Source: Camarhynchus parvulus
Taxonomy: Eukaryota; Chordata; Aves; Passeriformes; Thraupidae
Reading direction: 5' to 3'
Length of the DNA stretch: 64,000 nucleotides
Assembly (NCBI RefSeq): GCF_901933205.1
Contig: NC_044586.1
Span: forward strand, 16,500,569 to 16,564,568
Positions 13,071 through 26,039 of this stretch are shown one piece after another. A program made the translations under genes and the position numbers. Position 1 is the stretch's first letter, and every line of letters begins with the position of its first letter. The notes below the pieces were generated by a model, which was not told where the DNA came from, searched no databases, and saw only the letters and a list, made by a program, of their open reading frames with translations.

Positions 13071-14395
13071 ACATGTCGACTTAAGGGGAATTGAGGCATT
13101 TTTAGAGTTCCAGAGTTATGCAAACCTGTGTGTGTTTGTGCTTTTTAGTCCAGAAAGAGCATTGCAAATAGATTCATTTTTTTTGTAAACCATCTCTATA
13201 AATATTTGAAAAGACCTAACACATGTTGCAAATATTTAGTTAATAGTCTTTGTTAAAGCAAAATTTGAGGAAGCTCTAAAATAATAGTATCTTATCAATA
13301 TTAGAGGTCATTTTGTATATGTGTGAATGTCCCAGTTAAAGCCTGCTTCAGCCAAAACATCTGTTCAGTTATCTGTGATTGATGTGTGAATTTCTTGGCA
13401 AAAGCCCCACTCAATATTTTTAATAGTAAATGCTAAATTTAAATTATATTTTTAATGTTTTCCCATCATGTGAGCAAATTATTTAAATTATCCTTCATCA
13501 CAAGTGCAATATTTGTGTAATAGAAGTGCCAGGATGGATATGTTGTTATGAAAGGTGAAGGCACAATTTTCTGTATTGTTTCTTTAGTGAGCTAAAATAT
13601 GCATCTAATTTTTCATGCCTTAGTCTCCTCTCTTTTCATTTGCCAGTTACTGCTTAAATCTGCAGGTTTTTTCCTTGTTTGTTTTTCTTGCTCCCAGTTT
13701 TGCAGATTAAATCTCTCATCTCTGAATACTGTCCTTACTGCATGCCAAGAACCAAAAGCATTTTGTGATCAGCATTAAAATGATACTGATAGACAGTTGG
13801 TCATGCCCCCTCCAATGGACTCAAGTTTTGCTTGAGATCTTTGTTTACTGATGACTGACAAAACAAGTGGGGGGAAAATAAAAAGGCAAACCCCTCCTAC
13901 TTTTCCCTTTTGATCTCAGTCCTTTTATATCCTTTGTTATAAACTTAATGATGTCACTTGAAATGTGATCATGTTGAACGGTTCATGTAGGCAGCAGTTC
14001 TCAGGTGATGCCAGGCCAGAGGACAGTGAATGCTGTGGCAGTTTGTTATAAGAATGTGTCCTGAGGTTCTTTATCAAGCAAAGAGTCTCTTAAGTCCTCA
14101 GGAGAACACCCTCCTGAGGCTCTCAAAGCTTGGCATAAGAGTTTTTACTCCACAAACCCCTTCCTATGTGTTTGTGAATGCTCTCCAAGTATTCTCGTAG
14201 TATGTGAGGTTAAGTGTGTGACCACATCAGGGATTTAAAGTCATGGCTATATTCTGCAGGCCTTAATGACAGTAATATAAATAAGTTTTTGTTTTCCCCA
14301 CTGGTTTCTGAAAGCTTTGACTTGGCACTCATGAGCCACTGTCATGATGTATAGAAGGAACCACATTGGAGAGTAAATGTGTTATGGGCCATTAA

Positions 14396-14751
14396 GAGAA
14401 GGCTTTGGGGTGACCTCATTATGGCCTTCCAGCGCCTGAAGGGAGCCCACAGGAAAGAGGGAGACTCTTAACAAGGGCCTGGAGTGACAGGACAAGGGGC
14501 AATGGCTTCACACTGACAGAGAGCAGGTTTTGACTGGATATTACAAAAAAATTGTTCCCTGTGAGGGTGGTGAGGCCCTGGCACAGGTTCCCCAGAGAGC
14601 TGTGGCTGCCCCATCCCTGAGTGTCCCAGGCCAGGCTGGATGGGGCTCTGAGCAACCTGGGATAGTGGAAGGTGTCCCTGTCCATGGCAGGGGGTAGGAA
14701 CAAGATGATCTTTCAGGTCTCTTCCAACCCAAGCCGTTCTATGATTCCGTG
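14396..14751 (+). mobile_element. CR1 LINE 3' fragment
   Basis: This is sense-oriented CR1 3' sequence. It begins in the coding remnant around GGTGACCTCATTATGGCCTT and passes through TGAGGGTGGTGAGGCCCTGG and GGATGGGGCTCTGAGCAACC. It ends with CTTCCAACCCAAGCCGTTCT and ATGATTCCGT, which resembles the terminal octamer repeat of CR1. The copy is 5' truncated with no visible target duplication, as expected for CR1. Confidence 0.92.
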
Positions 14752-16754
14752 TTTAGGTGTTCTGTTGCTGAGCATATCTTCCTCTTATTAAGTCACAGCC
14801 TTGCATAGTGTGCTTGTGGCTTGGTTGCTTGGTCTCCCTTTTGTAAACTTCTAATATTTAGCAGAAAATCATTATGGTAGTAGTAGAGGAAAAATATGAC
14901 AGAACCATGCCGAAACAAAAGCTCAAAAATGTTCACTGTGATGTAATGTATATATATTTTTAAAGGCATGAGTGCAAGCAGTGTCAATGTATGATTTTAA
15001 GTGAGCTGATATAAAACAAGCAAAAATATTTATGAAAATGACAAAATGCACAGTACTTCTAATGAGACATAACATGGATTTTAAGATGTGGAAGATGGAA
15101 GGTACCTACTGCTATCAATGTATAGCACCTCATTTCTTACAAAAAACAGGTAGTGATTTCCTGTAAATTTCAATTTGTGTGATGCCACCAGGATTGGAAT
15201 AACAAATCTTACATTTTTTTCCATTGCTAATTCATTTCCCTCATGGCATAAAACACTTTGGCAGTGTATCAGGTTAATATTCATATTCTGCATTTTATTT
15301 GCTAATTATCTTTTTAGTAATAGAAAGTTAATAGTCCACTTGACCCTTATGTCTCTAGAAGGGATTTGTTCGTTTTCCACATAAATTGTCATATTTCAAT
15401 GCCAAGCTAAAAGTTAAATCTCACTAAAATGTTTTTGTTGCATGCTGTTGTAAAATGTATTGGAGAACCTACAACTTTACAATGTGTCAAGCTTTAGCAA
15501 ACATTGGTATTTTGGTGTTTGCTGACAGTTTATTCTTAGAATCATAATAGAAAATGAAATTCGTGTTTCTTTTATAATGATTTGACAACTGATTTTTTAA
15601 TAATCCTCCTTTATTTTTAGTGTTACAAAGGAGCAAACTGCCACTTATATATTCTGACTGGCTGGTGTCCACTTTTTGTATTGTCAGAGTGACTCTGAAT
15701 TGATGATGATGGAGAGCTAAATCCAGCCAACAGAGTTTAGGGCATGCAGAGAGCAGTACTGCCAGGATGGATGAAAAAAGTATGTCTTGTAATACTTATT
15801 GTACTGATACCTACTGAGTGATTCCGTCTGGACCATATTTTTGGTGAACTGAGTGTATTGAGTCATGGTTTTCAAAAGTACTGATAATTCAGCACATTCT
15901 GCAGAGATCACTAGAATGTGCTGGCTAATTAACATTCCTGAAAATCCAATATTGTCCATTTACTGGCTGATTTCAGTGATTACCATGCTCCTGTGGTAAG
16001 GTACTGTTTTGAGCCCTGGTACCACATTAGCCAAGGGCGCTGGATCTCCTGGAGCTACAGAAATTTCTGACACTGCAGTTTCCATCTATGACTGAGGTGT
16101 TTCTTGGACACTGAATCCCAGCCCATTTGCCAAGCTTCTGGTGCTCCTCTCAGCTGCAACATTTCAAGCAACTGTTTATATCTGCTTGATGAATCGCTTG
16201 GATTTCCAGGCTACAGCTGCTGCTCTTACTGCCTTCTAATCATCTGCAGAGTCTGCAAACACCCAGCAGAGCTCCTCAGCTCCACATCTCCACATTTCAT
16301 CTGGAGCAGGCTTGTGCCTCGCTGGCTGGGAACTGCTTCTCGAGGTATTGGCAATACTTCCATGAAATGATCCTGTGGTGTGAGAGATTCCCTCAGTGCA
16401 GTACAGGGTCTCCAACAGCTGCAGTGGTAAAATGTTTAGGAAACAGCAGGAATGGAACTTTTGTGATGCTTTTGCTCTGATGTTCTGCTGGTGGCAGCTA
16501 TGTCCAACTTAGCTGCTTTCTCCCAAGTGATGTTTGCCCACCTAGGAACCTTCTGGGGATCTCTCTCCCTAAGTCTGGCACAGTTTCTTCTTAAAATGCT
16601 ATTCAGTTTTGCACCCACAAGGCAGAGGCACTTCCTTGCTGCATTGATGTTTATGTCCTTTTGTTGACTTTTAATTTGGCTTTGTCTGAGGCCCTGTCGT
16701 GCTTGTTCTGAAAGAGACTCCAGGCAGTCCATCCACACCCCATCTCCTTATCAT

Positions 16755-17330
16755 GCAGGATTTTATAGACTTCCACAATAACTTCCTCAGGTTTCCAGAA
16801 CAAAAGGTCTCAGTCTTTTCAGTGATTCTATGTAGATGCCATAACAAGGCTTTTGTGTGTCCTCTGAACCCATTTTTGGTCTAACTTGTCTCTTTGGAGG
16901 TGAGGAGGCAGAAAGTGCACGCTGAGTTCAAGATGTGGATACTGCTATGTTTGAATGGGTTTTTTTTCTTAGTCTTTGTACCTTTCCTAATAAAATGTAA
17001 ACTTTACTTCGTGGCTCTTATAAAATACTAAGCTGCTATTTTTCAAAGGTTTTTCTGTTGCAAAATTGTCATTACTGACCAGTGACCATAGGTGAAATCA
17101 GAGTCCAGCATCTTATTATGTGAATCTAAATTTAACCCACAGGTATTGCTTTATATTTATTTACATTGAGAGCTGTTTGCCATTGTTCAGGCTCTTACAA
17201 AGCTTCTCTATAATTTTTCAGAGTCTGCCCTTATCCTTGCTTCCCTGAAAAACTTCATCTGCTTTATCTTTCTCCAGGCCACTTAAGCTGCTGTTGGACA
17301 CTGCTAACACTGCAAAATCCCCTTAGTGAC
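16755..17330 (-). mobile_element. Old, degraded CR1-type LINE fragment
   Basis: On the plus strand the order of phrases resembles the reverse complement of old sauropsid CR1 elements: a TTTTATAGACTTCCACA region, then AGGTCTCAGTCTTTTCAGTG, then GAGTTCAAGATGTGGATACT, then CCTTTCCTAATAA, then an equivalent of the block ending CTTCATCTGC. Identity is low, so this is an ancient copy and the edges are approximate. Some of the stretch may be unrelated intron sequence. Confidence 0.55.
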
Positions 17331-20300
17331 TTTTTATTTTTTTCCAGCAGTGCAGGTTCTCCTCCTACCCAGTTTCTTCTTGTTTCACTGATTATTTCTC
17401 CACCCCTGGACCTGTTGCCTTATCCAAAATGAGTCACGTGATGATACTGCGGGACTGCCCCTGACTCTCCCCATCTCTCGCTGTTTGCAGTGAGGCTGTA
17501 GATGTCCAGGGAGGTTTTGGACTTCCTTCCAGCAAAAAAGCCAGCCCAGATACTTTGATTATCTTCATCTTAGTCCTGTCCCAGTCAAGTCCCTGCAAAT
17601 ACAGCCAACCTTCCTTTTACTGCTACTGATCTTTGGAGAGAGAGACCTTGAAGGGCCACACCATCCTGGAAAAGCTTGTAGCCTCTGATTAGGAGAACCC
17701 TCTTATTAAACTGAATACCTTTGTACCATCTGTTAACAATTTCAAATTACAGAACATCCCCTAAAGTATATTTGCTAAGAACGAATTGAATTTTAAAATC
17801 TTTCAAGACAAAATTGAATCATCCCTTCATATGATTGTTGATCAACTATGGAGGAATGAAGCAATATCTTCAAGTACCTTTCCACTGTTTTTTCAAATTG
17901 GCATCCTACGTATTTTGAATTTTTTTTCTTTTTTCTCCAAATCCCCTTTTTTCCTTGAAATTTAATTTGCTAGAGTGAGGGTTCAGTCTCTGTTTCATTA
18001 ATCCCCCCACTGGGTACATGCCTGTTATCTGGTCTAAAGATTGACTTCCATGATCTTGCTGCTTCATCTGGAAAATTGTTTAGGCCATAAATCTCTGTGC
18101 AGATTAGTGAGACTCATTCCCTCAAGAGGAATTACATTTTGCCCTTTTAAATGTTAACTCTTTGGTCTCAAGAAGTTTGTTGATTTTATTATGGATAATA
18201 AAGTTTGATATGATGTATTCCGCAGAATATTGGCTTATTTTTTAGCTAATTTGGCGCTGAATGTAGCTAGGCCAGCTGCTTACGTGATTTTCAGTTGACA
18301 CTGCCAAAATACAGAAGATGGTAGAGAAGACACAGTCCTCCCTTCCTCTGTGAGGCAGTTTGATTTGGGTGAGGAGGCTCTTAATTTTGCATTTTACTAT
18401 TTATGATATTCAACCTTAGAAGATGTATTGAAATTGTGCCAGGCCTTCATAGCAAGAAATTTGTGTCATTGACCCAGGAAAAATTTGCTGATAAAGTTAT
18501 TGTAAATAATTAGAGATGATTTTGCTTTATGTTTGAAAGTCATAAATGTAGTGATTAGTGAACGGAGATAAACATTTGGAAAATATTGATGAAAGTGCAG
18601 TAATTTTTAATCCAAAATGTGCATTTAAAATGAATTAAAATGAATGACAATCCTGGCATATTTGTTAGTCACCTGCATATAGATCCTGCTTTGAACAGTG
18701 CAATAATGCACAGGTCTGTGCTCTGGGTTTTTCCTTTTGTTTTATTTGACAGATTTATCAATCTGTTCTACATTTGTGCTTGAGTTTCTGGCAGCTCATT
18801 TTCATTCGATTTTTCATTGCCATTAAAAATTTCCATCTTCTTTGGGGAAGCACACCTGTGTTTTTAGGCTTCCTGTATCATCTTCCATTCAGAGACATTT
18901 CCTGTCTGTACATGAGTGGGAAGATTTTGGTTGGAGAAGTTGCAATGCCATGAGGAAACATTGCAAAGGATGAGCAAAGCCAATTGTTTAATTCCACAGT
19001 ACTTTACCTAAGAAATTGAGATTATTTAGGGGTTTTTTAGGTGTTTTGGCCAGATTTTTCAGGACCGGGTGTTCTGTTCTATGCTTATGCACATTATTAT
19101 ATTCTTTAACTGTTTGTGTTCACAGTGGGAGTAAGAGAGCAACATAAACAAGATATTGACACCATCACTGTTGGTAGAAATTAAGAAAGAGAAAAGTAAA
19201 CTCTCAAAATGTGTACATTTTGCAGCTTTGCTTAAGGTCTTGAGCATGTCTGTGTACCCACGCACTAAGGTAAATCTACACCCTGGAGAAATAATGGAAA
19301 AAGAAAGGGGAAAGTTTGGCAAGGGTAAAAGGGTTTTGTGAAGGCAAATATGAAAAGGATAGGATGCATTAGTATAGCCATACTGTCTTATTAGTTTTTT
19401 GCCTTATTTCAGCACTTCTCAATCTGGAACATATTTATCTTCTCAAAAGGCTTTTGATAGAGGGGAGTTCCATTGTCTTCGTAGACTAAGAGGCAGAATT
19501 AAATTACCAGCCTAAAGTTATAAGATATAGCTTCTCCTATAAGCTAACATGAGCAGGGAGTTGCTCTGGACTGAGATGTCCATGTCAAGACATTCTGGGT
19601 GTTATTGTCTCACCTGGACCAGTGCCCTGCACTTCCTTTTCCTAGTGGAACAGGCCCACACTGTCATTGACTGATTTTGTATCTTGGACACAAAGTTCTG
19701 GAAACAGAAACACACTGTTTCACAGATAGAAATTCAATCTATTTGGCAGAAAACACAGCCACTTTTACATTCTCTGCCTGAATCTGGCAGAGCTGTGTCA
19801 TGCAATCCAGTGCTACCCATGCTGGGGGCCAATAGCTCAGCACTTGGCTCTGCTCTTGTGAATTGAAGGTGACCACAGTTCTGGGATAATAACAAGAAAT
19901 TGCTTTTTATTTGCAGTATTGCATCACTTTGGTATTTACCTCAATTTCCAGGGTTGGTATCAGGAGAGCAGATGTTAATTTTGAACAATTGCCTTTGTAG
20001 ACATGATGGATCCATTTGGTGATGGAATTAATGGGAAGACGATTACTTTTACTGAGCTAATAGGACCTGTCTTTTCTTTTCCTCATTGCAAACTCTTTCA
20101 TTTTCCCTTTCCCTGTGTTGTTTCATTATATTAACTGGAACCATTAAAATATTGCTCCCAAGTATTTTTCTGTCCATTGAATAATCACTGAAGAATAAAA
20201 TATTTAAAGTTCAGTTATTTGGGTTTTTTCCCCAATAAGTTTACATGATTTATGCCTTTTCCATTTCCTTTGCACATTTTAAAAAAATCATTAGAAACAC

Positions 20301-22825
20301 TGGCAGTTCCCTGGACTCCCTTAGACATTAGTTAATGACTTATTTTCAGCTTCTTTCTACCCTTTGGTGTTACTTTTTCTTCCTGTTAAGATACATAGCA
20401 GATTTTTTTTCCCTTTGGAATAGTATTTAAAAATAACTATTTATTTAATATGTAAGTTATTTATAAACGGTATTCCTTAAATATGGAGTGATTAGTGATT
20501 TCATGATGACGAAATGATGAGAAATTCTTACTAAGCTGTAGCATTCAGCAATGAATTCTGTATTTGTAAAGTTTCTAGGAACAGTGTGCTCACCATAAAA
20601 AAAAAAAAGAAAAAAAGCCTGGGGCTCTTCCAAAATCAAATCATTGGTTTTGCCCTTTCTTGGCTTGATAGTGACTGACAAACTTGATGTCTTTAGTACC
20701 GTATGATTTAGCTCATGTTAGAGCTGCCTAAGTAAATTTAGTTTTGTTTAGTTATGCTTGTCTAGCCATGTTTCAGAATGTTCAGCTTTCAATAAAAAGA
20801 ATAATAATTTTATATATATCTATATGAAAACTTCTGTAGTTATCACAAATTTTTCTCTGCTGTGGCCTTGATGGTGATAAATTTGCAATAAATCTTAGAC
20901 TTGCAGCTGATTCAGGTCCTCATTTGTTTTACTGTTAAGGCAGGAAAGATAGAAAAATCTCCTTTGGAGAAATTTGAATTTTATTCAGCCTATACATTTC
21001 CAGTCCAAGACAGAAAAAGTGTGATATAGGCTGCTGTTAAAGCCCTGCTTTAGACTACTAAGAATCATGGTAAACTGAAAGAAAGACCCAATACATTTTT
21101 CTTCATGTGCTGATTGAAAAGCAAAGCAGATCTTCCAGATTTTCTTCCATTTGACATTAATGCTGAGCTTTCCTATTGAAACAGGAAAACCAAATTCAGC
21201 TTCAGAAAACAGAGAAGCATCCAAGATATAAGTATATCTTGAATAATTCTGAATGAACTTATTAAAAAGCTTCCACTCTTGAAACTTATTGGAAGAAGTC
21301 TGTAATATGGAATATAGATTTGACAGGGAAAAAAAAGACATCATGAAAGTGACAAATCTGTTTGTCATGTGCCTAGGAATACTTTGTAATTTAAATAATA
21401 TAATCAGGGAGTGCAGTGATAGAGACATGGAACAATGCAGGGCCAAGGATAAAGTCCTGTGGGACATCAGCTGCAAGTGAAAAAGGACTCGAGTAAGGAT
21501 GGCTGTATTAAATAACGAGTAAATGGTCTAACCAATGTTTGCCAGCACCACATGTTGGCTTTAGTGACACATCTAGAGTACAGTGAATCAGCAGGAATGA
21601 TTCTGAGCATTCAAAATAAAAGACTGACAGCATTTCATTAGATCAAAGTGATGAGCATGTGCACAATTGTCATTTCAGGTGATTAATCAGAGGACAGCAG
21701 TTAGGGGGTGTCTCCAGTAAACAGTTATAAATCCACTCTGGCAAGGAGAAAAGCAAGTTCTAACTTTTGGAGATATTTGCAATACAAGAAACCCTCTGGG
21801 AATAAGTTAATTGAGCAGATCCTTGCCAGATGTCATAAGGAAAAAAGGGCATTTAAAGACACCTGGAACTGCTGCAGGTGAAGCCTGGAAAAGTGGAGAA
21901 AGGAATCTAACCAGAGGAGTAGTCCTGTAAGTTTTTATTTTGGTGAGCCCATAGAAAATGAGCTAGATGGCTTGTCTCTTGAGCTATGATATTAAGTTGG
22001 TAGTTTCAAATTTATTTTAAAATGCTTTGATTAATTTGAATGTTAGGAAGATATGGGAGTATGGTTCTAGTAATCCCAAGGTGAATATCCAGCAGCCCAT
22101 TGTTCTGCATCTTTTGACTACCATGCAGCTGGAGCCCCCTAGTCCGGTTTTCCCTACTTTATTCACTTTGCATTAGTGTTTATTAAAATTACCTCAATTT
22201 CCCATCGCGGGGTGATTTTAAATCTTTTAAAAGATTTGTAATGGTCTGATTCCTCATCATCTGCTATCACTTCATGAACAGCACAACTTTCCAATTTATT
22301 TTTGTTCAAATATACAAGGGTCATATTCTTCATCTGGTCTCTTCAGTCAAATTATTTGCCTAATTTTATTTGCAATCTGTGTAGTCATATGAGCCTGAGG
22401 TAGAAGCAACCATTTAGATCACACTGTCATTCTTCTTGCAAACATGGAATATAATCCCCCAGACAGGGACATGTGCTTGATTTTAGCCAAAAGCTCAGAA
22501 GAAACTCCTGATCTTCACCCACTGAAATGTAACCTCTCATCTGTTCTTAATCTATTTTCAGCAAATGATTACCAGAACATCTGCTCATGCCCAGTAAATT
22601 TTTCCTTCCTTCTCTTAAGGCTGACTTCCCCAGTGGACTGATGGAAGAGAGATTCTGCAGCTCTTTCTGCTCTTTAAGCACTAATCGTAGGATTTCCATC
22701 TAACTTTTTATTTTTGATTTTTAATCAGGAAGCATAAGGACACATTCAGCAAACACATGTTTGGGGGTTGCATAAAGATGGAAGCAGCCACACAAAGATC
22801 GTTAATCTTGGCTTTAATGAAGCCT

Positions 22826-23032
22826 TGAATCAGAGGATCACTGAGGTTGGAAAAGACCTCCCAAGATCTTCGAGTCCAACCTTTAACCAGTCACCATTTT
22901 GTCATCCAGCCCAGAGCACTGCCACATCCAGTCATTCCTTGGATAGCTCCAGGGATTCACCACCTCCCTGGGCAGCCCCTTCCAATGCCTAACCACCCTT
23001 TAAGTGAAGAAATTCCTCCTGAAATTCTTCTT
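22826..23032 (-). mobile_element. CR1 LINE 3' end (second subfamily)
   Basis: The plus strand reads AATCAGAGGATCACTGAGGT, then AGTCCAACCTTTAACCAGTC, then CACCTCCCTGGGCAGCCCCT, then GAAATTCCTCCTGAAATTC. This is the reverse complement of a CR1 3' end of a different subfamily from the copy at 12170. Related copies are at 52685 and 63645. Confidence 0.88.
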
Positions 23033-23080
23033 GTGTCTACTTCCATGCCTTTCTCTAAGTGATATCATCTGACAGTCTGT

Positions 23081-23230
23081 GTTCAGGAAGATGATGGCAG
23101 AGGAGAGTTTTCAGGAGGGCTTTGAAATCTGAGAAGGCGGGAGCTGTTTGGATTTTTGTCAAGGAAATCCCCTCAAAGAGGAGGTGCAGTATGGGAGATG
23201 GTGTGACAGCTGGTCATTGTCTTGATTTCT
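23081..23230. repeat. Imperfect direct repeat, upstream copy
   Basis: About 150 bp that recurs in the same orientation at 24454-24603. Shared blocks are GAGGGCTTTG, CTGAGAAGGC, TTTTGTCAAGGAAAT and CTCAAAGA, followed by TGGTCA and TGTCTT. By eye the copies are roughly 80 percent alike. The pair flanks the coding exon 24120-24218. The repeat family is not recognised. Confidence 0.75.
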
Positions 23231-23806
23231 CTGATATTCACTTTCTAATCTCCCTCCCAACTTTTCTTCCCTACATTTCCACAGCAAGCATTTATCTCTG
23301 TGATTTACTGGTACAATTTCTTTGTGTGCCTTGAAGAAAATGCTGTCTGAACCTTCCGTCATTTAATTTTCATGTTTTTCTCAGGGGTGCTGCTTTCTGC
23401 TCTCAGGGTTCCTTTCTGTAGCCCCGATGTGCTACCAGGACCTCTTTTGCATGGCTTGCAAAAAACTGGCTGTGCCAAAGCTCTTTTGGGCATTTTATGC
23501 TTCTGACCAGCATAACCAACCATTTACATAAACATGAGGCTCATATCTCTTACAGAAGTTAAATTTTTATATTTTCTTTAGGTTCGCTATTCTAACTGCA
23601 GATATTTAGGGCAACAAATGTTGGGCCTGATTCCCTGTAAGGAACCACTGATCTGATGAAGTGTCTGGAAAATAGCTGGGCAAAATGGAAAATGAGAACT
23701 AAAGCAAAGCCCACCCAGAGCAGGATAATTTTATTTTATCTTGTTGGCTCAGATGGACACAAAAGCCCACTAAAGAAATCAGATCTTTTCTCAAATATCA
23801 ATGTAC

Positions 23807-23828
23807 AAAAAAAAAAAAAAAAAAAAAA
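23807..23828. repeat. A22 homopolymer
   Basis: An uninterrupted run of 22 adenines. It could be the tail of a retroposed sequence, but I see no recognisable source or target duplication beside it, so it may be a simple repeat. Confidence 0.9.
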
Positions 23829-24119
23829 GCGGTATCTTGGGCATTTCTCATTTCCATAATTCCAAAATCTGGACCTGTAGCTTTCTGTCATCCTGGTGCA
23901 CGCACAGCTACACTGCAGGCAGTAGATTAATGGATTTTAGAGCATAAAAGATTCAGGTTTTAAGGAAAATGTCACTTTGCTGTAGCAGAAGTTGGTTATT
24001 CCCTGTGATTGTTGCCTAGTGCTGAATGATTTTGTTGGAGCTGACAACTTGAGATATTAGCACTACATTGTATTCAAGCATATTTAAATACATTGTTTCC
24101 CCTTTTTTTTATGTTTCAG

Positions 24120-24218
24120 AACAAGAGCCAAGGAGTGAGTTTTGTCCGTATACACGCGCCTTGGCAAGTCCTCAGTCGAGAAGCAGAACTCCTTAAAATA
24201 AAAATGCCCACTAAAAAG
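24120..24218 (+). CDS. ANO2: ANO2 coding exon, RIHAPWQVL motif
   Basis: The acceptor is TTTTTTTTATGTTTCAG and the donor GTAAATAT. The exon is 99 nt, 33 codons, phase 0 at both ends. It encodes [20 protein letters not shown] followed by [13 protein letters not shown]. The HAPW block is a hallmark of the anoctamin N-terminal dimerisation region (cytosolic). It joins in frame to the exon at 1-325 and to the one at 27872. The exon is enclosed by two copies of a 150-bp direct repeat. Confidence 0.96.
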
Positions 24219-24453
24219 GTAAATATCTCCCATTTTCTATCAATATGTTTTATGATTGAAGGATCAGAATCATCATTGAATGTATAGAAACACATGGAGT
24301 TCCTTTGTTTCAAAAATCAGAGAAAACGAACTGTCAGACTTATTTTTTTACATTTCCAAGTCTTTTAGATTATTTACTGTTCAGAGCTATATTTAAGAGG
24401 GGATTTCCAAAGGGGTTTTTAAAGGCCACAGAGGCAGCTGGCTGATGGACTGC

Positions 24454-24603
24454 ATTCAGGAGGGTGATGACAGAGGTGAGTGTTAAAGAGGGCTTTGCAA
24501 GCTGAGAAGGCAGGAGCTGTCTGGACTTTTGTCAAGGAAATTCTCTCAAAGATGAGGGGTAGTATGGAAGATGTATGAAACTGGTCACTGTCTTAAGACT
24601 TCT
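24454..24603. repeat. Imperfect direct repeat, downstream copy
   Basis: The partner of 23081-23230, offset by about 1.37 kb. It keeps GAGGGCTTTG, GCTGAGAAGGCAGGAGCTGT and TTTTGTCAAGGAAAT with scattered substitutions. It starts 236 bp after the end of the coding exon at 24120-24218. Confidence 0.75.
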
Positions 24604-26039
24604 CCAAAGAGAGAGAGGCTCTTCCCAGAGAATCTGTTTTTGTAATATCAATGACTTAGTGAATTCAGATCTGCCTGTTGTCGCTAAAACTTCAGCAAAC
24701 TCTTCTTTTCTGTCTGTTTTCAGAAGAGTTGCTGGCAAACCTTGTAAATTCCAAGTAGCAAAGTGCCCAATCTGTGTTCCTGAAATTATTTAGTCCATTG
24801 ATTAACAGCTCCACCGGAGTCAGGGGAACTGCCTTGTGCTTTTAGTTAGTGATACTCATCAACTGCACTAAAGAACATTTATTTCCTTGCATTGTCATTA
24901 GAAATAAAGGAAAAATTGATTTTGTTTTCTCCCATTGTGTTGATCTTTGAGTTTTTCATCTTGTTTTCACCCACAAAAAGCTTCATTCTGGTTCACATTT
25001 CATGCTGTTACAACATGTCATTATCAGAAGACTGCCCAAATTAATCTTGCATACTCTCGATGTGTTTGTATGCCAGGGGAAAAAAAAAAGGATATTTCCA
25101 ATCAATCTTTGAAAATGAGTAGGTTTTAGACAGCTACAGTACTCCTAGAAACTTTCTACATATTCACCTCCTCCCTTCCAAAATTAATTAATTTTATGCA
25201 TTTTTAGTGCCTACTTATTTCTCCCTCCTTCTGCTCTTATGGGAATTTTCTCATCCAAGTTTCTTGCAGATGCACCAAAGTAAATTTGACACTATTTTAA
25301 TTGATGAGTATTGCCATCATTTTGGCCTGGTTAAGGGCTGTCCAGGAGCTGATAATCTCTGATGGCACCCTCCTCATTCACAACAGTTCTGCATCCCCCC
25401 TCTCTCCTCTGACTGGGAAAAAAAAAATCTTCTATTATCTCCAAAAATAAAAAAATTCTGTTATCTCTAGCTGCAGAAATGGCAGCATTACCAGAAACAA
25501 GCTTGACAGAAAAGCTCTATTCATATCCTAGGGTTTGGGTGTTTTTTTGAAATTAAAAACAGTTGAAAGAGGAATTTCCTTTAAAAGAAAAGAAGTTCAC
25601 TTTGAAAAAACTGAAATCTTGTATTTTGAGGATTTGGCCATACAAAGTAAAAAAATTCATTCAGTAACCACTAAAAGGAAAGTTCTGGTTTTGTTCAAAG
25701 ATACAAAATACTGCTGTCAAGGCACCTTAGGTAATTTCTGTGATGCTATTTTTATTTATTTAAGGATCATACTAAACCATTCAAAAAGGCATTTTCAGGG
25801 GAAAGTATTAATCCACCTCTAAACACGAATTGATTACAAATATTTTTTCCCAAAACATTCTGTTTTAAATAATCTTTCAGAATATAAGGCACACTGGGAA
25901 AAGATACCCTCTCAGCCCTTTTAACTATATATAAACTTCTGGATATGATAACAGAGCTGTTTTGGTGAGTGAGACTGTGCCAGGCTCAAATATGAGTATG
26001 GGAAAAAAAATAGGAACAACTGCGAGGGCTGCTCTGTGG

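Larger units (their letters stand above)
326..24119 (+). other. ANO2: ANO2 intron, 23.8 kb
   Basis: The intron starts at GTAAGA and ends at a T-rich tract with TTTCAG; both flanking exons are in phase 0. Bases 326-8700 show no gene, only AT-rich sequence, a T-rich stretch near 3130-3245 and a 62-bp tandem duplication at 3764. An antisense LTR lies near 8738-9239. CR1 pieces lie at 11040-11605, 12170-12326, 14396-14751, 16755-17330 and 22826-23032. A microsatellite is at 12959-13070. Bases 9300-11000 and 17400-22800 show nothing I recognise. Open frames here are short, lack family motifs and look like chance. Confidence 0.85.

Noticed and set aside
20985..21476. A 163-codon open frame on the minus strand
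   Set aside because: Intronic, AT-rich, without family motifs or supporting signals; probably chance.
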